Below are positions 58,808 to 64,000 of a stretch of 64,000 bases of DNA, piece after piece. The stretch is from Marthasterias glacialis (lineage: Eukaryota; Echinodermata; Asteroidea; Forcipulatida; Asteriidae), in contig OU452226.1 of NCBI GenBank assembly GCA_911728455.2, forward strand, positions 11,321,498 through 11,385,497. The letters run 5' to 3'. Under the pieces are notes generated by a model that did not search any database, was not told the DNA's origin, and worked only from the letters and a program-made list of their open reading frames with translations. Numbering within the stretch: position 1 is the stretch's first letter; every line of letters starts with the position of its first letter. Made by a program: the position numbers and the translations under genes.

Positions 58808-61800
58808 ATGTCGGAAAACGCCAATATTCCTGCTGAACCAGCACCTACGGAGCCCATTTTGGTGCCCCCTGCTGAAGAATCTGCACCCATTCTACAGGTT
58901 GAGCCAGCCATTTCAGAAGCAGCTCCTGTGCCCGAAGAGGATTCCACTCCACAACTCCCAGCAGTGTCTGAGCCTGGGCAGACCCTGGAGCAGCTCATAC
59001 CTGAAGCCCAAGCCAATAGCGTCCCAGTTCTTCAACCGGAATCAGTACCTCAACTCCCAGCGGAGGCGATCCAGAATGCAGCGGAGCTAGCCCAGACCGT
59101 GAATTCAGAGAATGTTCTCCAGATTGCCTTGGAGGCGGTCCAAGCCGCCGCAGAGGCTGTACCCACAGAAGACATCCCTGAGCAAGTGGCCCAGCTCGCC
59201 CAGGAGTCTACCCCACAACAAGCAGCTGAACCAATGGCCGAGCAAGTTAGCTACCCAGTCGCTGATCGAATTATCCCTGTGGAAATCATCAACACCCCAC
59301 AGGAGGAGCAAGAGGTGGAGAAAGTCGCTGAAGCCGTCCTGGAACCTACCATGAATGAGGTAGCTCCTGAGCCCCAGGTTGAACAGACTCTAGCTCAGAC
59401 TACAATGCCAACTCTGGAGCCCCCGTCCACTGTGCAACCCTACAATCCTCAACACACCGCTCCGGCCATTTCTCCGCCCAAGATCACATCCTACACGGCT
59501 GTTCATACGACGACCGGCATCATGCGTTACACCCCGGGGATAATGTCTGCCCTCGCTGGCAAGTACTCCAACAGCAGCCAGTTGGTGGAACAGCTGGTAC
59601 TTAACTGCGCCGGGTGCATCTCCCTCTCGGATATTCGCGTTCTGGACATGTCCAACCGAAAAATCATGAACCTTGACCCCGCTGTGTTCTCCCGTATGCC
59701 AGAGCTGGAAGAACTTGACATTTCCTTCAATAAAATCAAGGTACTAAGAATAAATGCTGACCCTGTAAGCCGTGGTTGGATTAGTAAAACACCTAAGTAA
59801 CTCATTTACACCATTGGAGAAATGGATCATCAACAGTCATCACAAAAAAACAAAATTATTGATTCATTTTCAACAAGATTCACTTTTCAAGAAGAAACTT
59901 AAGAAAAACGCTCACAGTTTCTTAATCCCATAGACAAGTAGTTACCCAACTTGTTTTAGAAGAAGAACATCCATTTCAGCTTCTTTAATCCCTGTTACAG
60001 CCATAGCTCTTTGAGCCTTGCTCATGTTTCATAAGAAAGCAAAGCAAACATAAAAAATGTTTCAAAATGTGATGTTATTCAGTCCGGTGTCTCATTCCAG
60101 ACAGTAAATTATTTGGTGTACAAAGTACTGAACATCAAATTGCATACAAACTGCAAGAGCAGTACATTCAGAAACTACAAGGTTGAATACTCTCTCTTTC
60201 ATGCTTTGCCGTAAAAGTAGAACTCAGGGGATTGCTGTGCGTGCAGTTGCCACTGGGCATCTGCTCTGAGCAGATTGATGTGTGGTGCCATTTTAGCTGT
60301 ACGGCAAATGCCACCTTTCCCATTGGTTGATCTGGAAAATTTTGCCGTACGGGTATGTCACATTGTAATGATACTGGACGACACAGACGACAGTTTGCAG
60401 TATTTTTGACCGTGTGAGTTGTGCATGAGAGCGTGTGGAACCAAATTTACGGGACGCAAAACAAGTAAAACGAACTGTTTTTCATTGTTATTATTACTAT
60501 TATTTATTTGGCCATTGATACAAGAAAACAACATACAGGCAGTCAAAATAGGATAAAACTGTACTTGTGATGTAAGGAAACTCGACGTTGAAAGCGCCCT
60601 CATGCGGTAAAAAATATGGTCAATTGAGCTCAGCATTCTCTGTGTTCTGTTTCTACAGGCTTTACCATGTGTGCGTTGGGTTTTTTTTTTCATTCCAGGG
60701 TTTTCCAACTCAGCTTGGCCTAAGGAAGCTGAGGTACCTGAACCTCAAGAAGAACGCCCTCAAGAGTGTCTTGACCCTGGAGCAGTTCCCCAACCTGGAG
60801 GAGCTGAACATTGATGAGAATGACCTGAACGTAAGTAGGATTCCAAACAGAGCTGACAAATCCTCAGAGACTTGCCATAGCATGCTGAAAGGGACATGAA
60901 GATGCCCAATATTATGGAGATGGGTAGCAGTAAAAATGTCCTTGAAAAGATTACTTGCTTAATAAAAATTCACATTCTAGAAAAAAGCTGTGCTAGTCTT
61001 GTGCATATTGTAACTATAAGACACTTTCAAGTGCAAAACTTTGTTTCCTTGTCAAGTTGTAGTAATATACGTGGGAACCCAATGTTACCCAAAAATGTTC
61101 AAACGTGCGTGAGGCTTGCACAGTGTATTTCAAACAACACATCCATGGTATTTTTGCTTGTAAACATTTCTTCCAAGCTAAACAGTTCAATTTCTCGTGT
61201 CCAGCCCCCTGACCAGTACATAGCGGTGTACCTATTGCCCAAACTCAAGAAGCTCAACGGTAAAGATGTGGACATCAGGGACACCATTCAGACAATGGAG
61301 GACACCCTCAGGTCAAAGGTAAGACTCTTTAAAGGCTTTTATTTTCAGCCCTAATCCTCTTTAATCCACCTTCCTGTTTTGGCTGACTTTTTGCAATGAC
61401 CCATTCTATGCATGTTACAGGTTTGAAAGATATAACTAGCCCACCCAACAGTATGATATCATACGGTGAATGCATCTACACAGTACACGCATGTACCCAG
61501 TCAGTTCTGTGCACGGTTGTGCCACAGTCCACAACTTGTGTAGCTGAATGGTTTTCAAATGGTTGGTCGACTCGCTTGAAAATGTTTACCAAGGCAAGAG
61601 TAGCAGGCTTGGGAACATTTGTGTATTGTATCCCTAAGAAGGCAACATGTCATCTCAACATATCTTGATGGGTTTTTTTTTCCGTTGTAGATGTTGAGGC
61701 TCTGGGAGGATGAGTTTGCTGCCCGGAATGAGATGCCCCTCAACAAGGCCGAGACAAGATCCCTGGAGACAGAGTTTGTTGAGCGCCTCAAGGAATCTAT

Positions 61801-63451
61801 CCAGTATGGACCCGGTTCCCTTGTGGAATTCACTCATCACATGGTAAGTGAGATTTTCCATTGTGACTTTCTGATTGGGTTGAAACTAAAAAGTATATAT
61901 TATATAACAAGTTTCCAAATTTATGATTGTGAAATTGTCCCGCTTTATTTTGTTTGTTTGTGTGTTCATTTTAAGAATGTACTTTTCTTTTGTGTAAATT
62001 TACAGCTGTCAGTACTTGCTGAGAAGCACGTTACCACGCAGACTGCCTATTGGCGCAAGACGGTTCCCGAACTCATCTCAAGCTCAAACCAGAGCCCATC
62101 TGCCAGCAAGATCAGCATCAAACTGCCCATTAAGTCAGAGTCACCAACGTCTGACATTGACAAGCCACAGGGAAGTTCAAACTCTCTTGCAGCGAGCCTT
62201 GAGGCAGCTGTCAAGGAATCAGATGCAGAGAGGGCTGCCGAAGCTGGCGAGACACCCATGGAGGACGATACGCCAAATGCACCAGCCAACACCCCTGCAA
62301 CACCCCAACAGCCTAGCAAAACACAGCAGAATTCCCCCGCCCAAGCTGTGAATAAAACTCCGAAAAAGATCACCGTGGTGGCTTCGGTGAGCAAAAGTCC
62401 CATCAAGACCCCAACAAAATTCATGGCAGTGAAGAGACCTGCGGAGGCTGACACCAACGCTACAAACGGAGATGAACCAAATTCGAAGAAGGCTAAAGAT
62501 GACGAGGAGTTGGTCGTTAAGAGAAAGAGGGGCAGGCCGATCGGCTCAGGAGGGAAGTACACCAAGAAGGACCCCACGAAGCCCAAGGCTATCAAGACGG
62601 AGTCTAAGGTCAAAATGGCCTCCGCTAAATTATCAGCCAGTGTTAGTGATGCCAAGAAAGAGAAGGTGAAACACAGAGTTTGGGATAATTCTTTTTCTTC
62701 AATGTCTCAAGCATAAAGATGTTAGGTCAAATTTTGGGTCGATTCAGTTTGTTCAGAGAAAACATTTTAAAAAAGAAGAAAATTCATTGGGTGAAAATCG
62801 GGCCATGCAACTTTGTACAGATTCAAGCAACTCCTGGTGTAATTCACAAAGGGCAGAATACTCCCTACCTATTCAAATTTATTTCAAACACACAGCAAAC
62901 CCCCCGCCTGGGCTCAACACACAGAAATGCTGTGGGAAAGTAAAGGAACAAGTCATAAGAAATACAAGAAAGTGTAAAGAAACATTATGAAACTCAACTA
63001 TTGATATTCTTCAGAAAGGGGGGTCCATCTATTTAGAAAACCAGTGAAAATGGTTCCATGTTTTACTGTGTAAAATTACCATGTAGAAACTGCCATGCTG
63101 GCAACTTTTTTGCACAGTCAGTTATCGGAGATGAGAGCACTTGTTTTTTTGATTGGGCTTTTGAATATTTATTTGATACTTTATGAAGTATTTAACCACT
63201 AGTGTTGAAACACATGAAGTCATTGCTGTGTTGTGTATTGTTGAAATGTTGTCTAGTTTTAGATAATCCATCTTACAGAATGTCTTACTACACATGGTTT
63301 TATTTAAACACACTGTTTTTGACTTTACAGAAAGTGTCCAGTGGATACGAGGTGATTCACATGCTTCGATGCCACTCCATGGAGAATGACCCGACTGATG
63401 CCAAGACCAACGTCTGGAAATGTGCATTCGAGCCTAGCCTAGAGAAACCGG
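58808..63451 (+). CDS. LRWD1: LRWD1 (ORCA), N-terminal part; continues beyond window
   Basis: LRWD1 binds the origin recognition complex and heterochromatin marks. Exons seen: 58808-59740, 60699-60830, 61205-61318, 61691-61843, 62006-62665, 63331-63451 (phase 1 end); 705 residues so far. Residues 1 to about 230 are Ala/Pro/Glu/Gln-rich and probably disordered; human LRWD1 lacks such an extension as far as I recall. The LRRs follow (IRVLDMSNRKI, LEELDISFNKI, LRYLNLKKNAL, LEELNIDENDL), then a VYLLPKLKKLNGKD cap and a helical GPGSLVEFTHHM segment as in human. The linker (445-664) is Ser/Pro/Lys-rich with an AT-hook, KRKRGRPIG (616-624). Exon 6 (LRCHSMENDP, WKCAFEP) begins the WD part and matches human LRCHS/WACAFEP. 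The remaining WD repeats lie outside the window. Confidence 0.93.
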
Positions 63452-64000
63452 GTCAGTATGGGACGTCTGACTAGAGCTGGGAGTCCGTTTTACCCCCCCC
63501 CCCCCCCCACCAAGTTGAACTGTAGACATCATGAATAAAATTGGACATCTAAGGAACTAGCTCTGGCCTGATACTTAGTTCTTGTAAGGGCAGGGCAGTT
63601 TTTTTCCTAAGTGAAGGGCATCTTTATGAGGGAGTTGTAACTTTCTACTGGAACATTTCAAGGGGCACCAGGGCAATGAATTTAATGTGTCAGTTTTGGA
63701 GCTGTGTCAAAGTGCATCAAAATTCTGTAACCTAGTAAAAGCTTAGCCTACAGTGCCACCCAGCATTTCATCTAGGATTGGGACATTGCTACCCATAAGG
63801 TCAACATCCTAATAACACGGTTTAAACCTTGAACTTGTAGGAGCTTTTAAAGAATTGAAATTAATGTGTCAAGTTTTGGGAGCCAGGTTCTTTCCTCAAA
63901 TTGCTTCAAGATCTATGACATAGACAGAGCTGAACCCAACATCCTGCATTTCGAGTGTTGGGAAAATATTTTTACCCCAAGTTGAAAAGAGACTGACAAA
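63452..64000 (+). other. LRWD1 intron
   Basis: Follows a GTCAGT donor. It holds a C run at about 63494-63508; no exon seen before the window ends. Confidence 0.6.

Noticed and set aside
59105..59311. Minus-strand frames across LRWD1 exon 1 and exon 5 (62047-62655)
   Set aside because: Shadows of the low-complexity plus-strand coding sequence.
61060..61204. Extra LRWD1 coding sequence upstream of exon 3 (NIRGNPMLPKN…)
   Set aside because: The frame is open, but CCAG directly before PPDQY is a good acceptor in phase 0, and human LRWD1 has no matching insertion.

Overview
The window is AT-rich, intron-rich metazoan nuclear DNA. It has typical GT-AG introns, long introns full of SINE, LINE and foldback/MITE remnants, and genes of purely animal type (vault protein, pseudophosphatase MK-STYX, LDLa/TSP1 serine protease, ORC-associated LRWD1). 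The protein style and repeat content fit an invertebrate deuterostome, most likely an echinoderm (a hemichordate is possible). Species cannot be read from the sequence alone. Positions 1-35 are N.

Layout. (1) 36-2750: a dispersed repeat, a LINE 3' remnant, a weak candidate minus-strand gene (about 1317-2067) and a foldback repeat. (2) 6569-20232, minus: major vault protein (MVP), 14 coding exons plus a non-coding 5' exon, with a TATA/CCAAT promoter near 20260-20320. (3) 22494-24179, minus: a two-exon gene for a secreted protein of the tocopherol cyclase-like family, the most unexpected gene here. (4) 25321-31056, plus: a secreted trypsin-like protease with signal peptide, five LDLa modules, one TSP1 module and the catalytic domain (562 aa). 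(5) 33947-45158, minus: mitochondrial malate dehydrogenase MDH2 (8 exons, 341 aa). Its 4.2-kb first intron is packed with foldback elements, including a nearly perfect 734-bp palindrome. (6) 46648-50635, plus: STYXL1/MK-STYX pseudophosphatase (7 coding exons, 298 aa). (7) 54321-57614, minus: ALKBH4 dioxygenase (3 exons, 290 aa). (8) 58808-63451 and beyond, plus: LRWD1/ORCA, cut by the right edge before most of its WD-repeat part.

Gene relations. MDH2/STYXL1 and ALKBH4/LRWD1 are two head-to-head pairs. From memory, both pairs are also head-to-head neighbours in human, on 7q11.23 and 7q22.1, so the window appears to keep an old bilaterian or deuterostome gene block with two shared promoters. 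MVP, the cyclase-like gene and the protease show no obvious functional link to that block.

All exon borders were read by eye from splice sites, reading-frame phase and family knowledge. Every complete model closes in frame from ATG to stop. No CRISPR arrays, bacterial operons or intact tRNA/rRNA genes were seen.
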